From Ciona savignyi (lineage: Eukaryota; Chordata; Ascidiacea; Phlebobranchia; Cionidae): 64,000 nucleotides of DNA. The stretch lies in the NCBI GenBank assembly GCA_000149265.1, contig CH003403.1, positions 661,345 through 725,344 of the forward strand, written 5' to 3'. The notes under the pieces were generated by a model. It did not search any database, was not told the origin of the DNA, and saw only the letters and a program-made list of their open reading frames with translations. Positions within the stretch are counted from its first letter, which is position 1; the number at the start of each line of letters is the position of its first letter. Below, one piece after another: positions 63,708 through 64,000 of the stretch. The position numbers were made by a program, and so were the translations under genes.

Positions 63708-64000
63708 TAAGGATAGGATTTTCATGTTTATATCTGTGAATGGAAAATCACAAAATGGGGTTAAAACACGGGCATTCGTCAGATCACCTCGCATACACCA
63801 ATGGGTTACCGTACCGGAGCTATTGCAGTGTGTTGTGTATGATTAAAATGCCCCTTTAGTTTTAGTAGAAACCATTTCATTGGGCTGAGGCAATGTCAAC
63901 TAAGTGCCCAGCCCAAGAACACAACAGACCAGCTAGCGACCAGTTTCGAACCTGCAACCCTTCTACTACAGGGCGACGCACAAGCCCACCAAGCTAATCC
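63708..64000 (-). repeat. tRNA-SINE, reaching the window end
   Basis: 'aggataggattttcatgttt' to 'cccaccaagctaatcc'; SLC6 intron 5. Confidence 0.8.

Overview
This is eukaryotic nuclear DNA from an AT-rich, intron-containing animal genome. It has GT-AG introns, PCI, UEV, ZP, EGF and SLC6 protein families, and very many tRNA-derived SINEs. The gene types, short exons and dense small repeats fit a tunicate such as Ciona; this is inference, since no species marker was tested. There is one 100-N assembly gap (36155-36254).

Layout. 1-5040: a repeat of ~336-bp tandem units, one copy inverted at the left edge and one apparently complete element at 3156-5040. 5.6 kb: an orphan 3' exon. 7.5-20.3 kb (+): a 12-exon gene for a membrane protein with C-type lectin, ZP, EGF-like and transmembrane parts. 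20.3-21.0 kb: an AT-rich minisatellite. 23.7-26.25 kb (-): a four-exon UBE2V-type (UEV) gene. 26.3-31.0 kb: repeats and the PCID2 upstream region. 31.0-39.9 kb (+): a complete 11-exon PCID2 gene whose splice phases all agree and which gives 399 codons. It converges on GHITM (40.4-41.5 kb, -), with IER3IP1 (41.8-42.0 kb, -) just upstream of GHITM. 42-46.6 kb: nested transposons. 46.7-54.4 kb: a mirror-image locus with a two-exon family of short secreted peptides (two intact copies, two truncated) around a foldback-like inverted repeat. 54.4-59 kb: repeats, a 547-bp hAT-type MITE and the last two exons of an unknown gene. 60-63.6 kb (+): the first five coding exons of an SLC6 sodium-coupled transporter that runs off the window.

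The coding genes look functionally unrelated: mRNA export (PCID2), ubiquitin signalling (UEV), inner mitochondrial membrane (GHITM), ER-Golgi traffic (IER3IP1), a cell-surface ZP protein and a transporter. Most intergenic and intronic DNA is mobile. A ~300-bp tRNA-derived SINE with a (TATCC)n tail occurs about 40 times; there is a shorter tRNA-like SINE, several MITEs, and hAT-type elements with exact 8-bp target duplications. The most unusual parts are the inverted peptide-gene locus, minisatellites that look derived from the SINE 3' end, and the element built of 336-bp tandem units.
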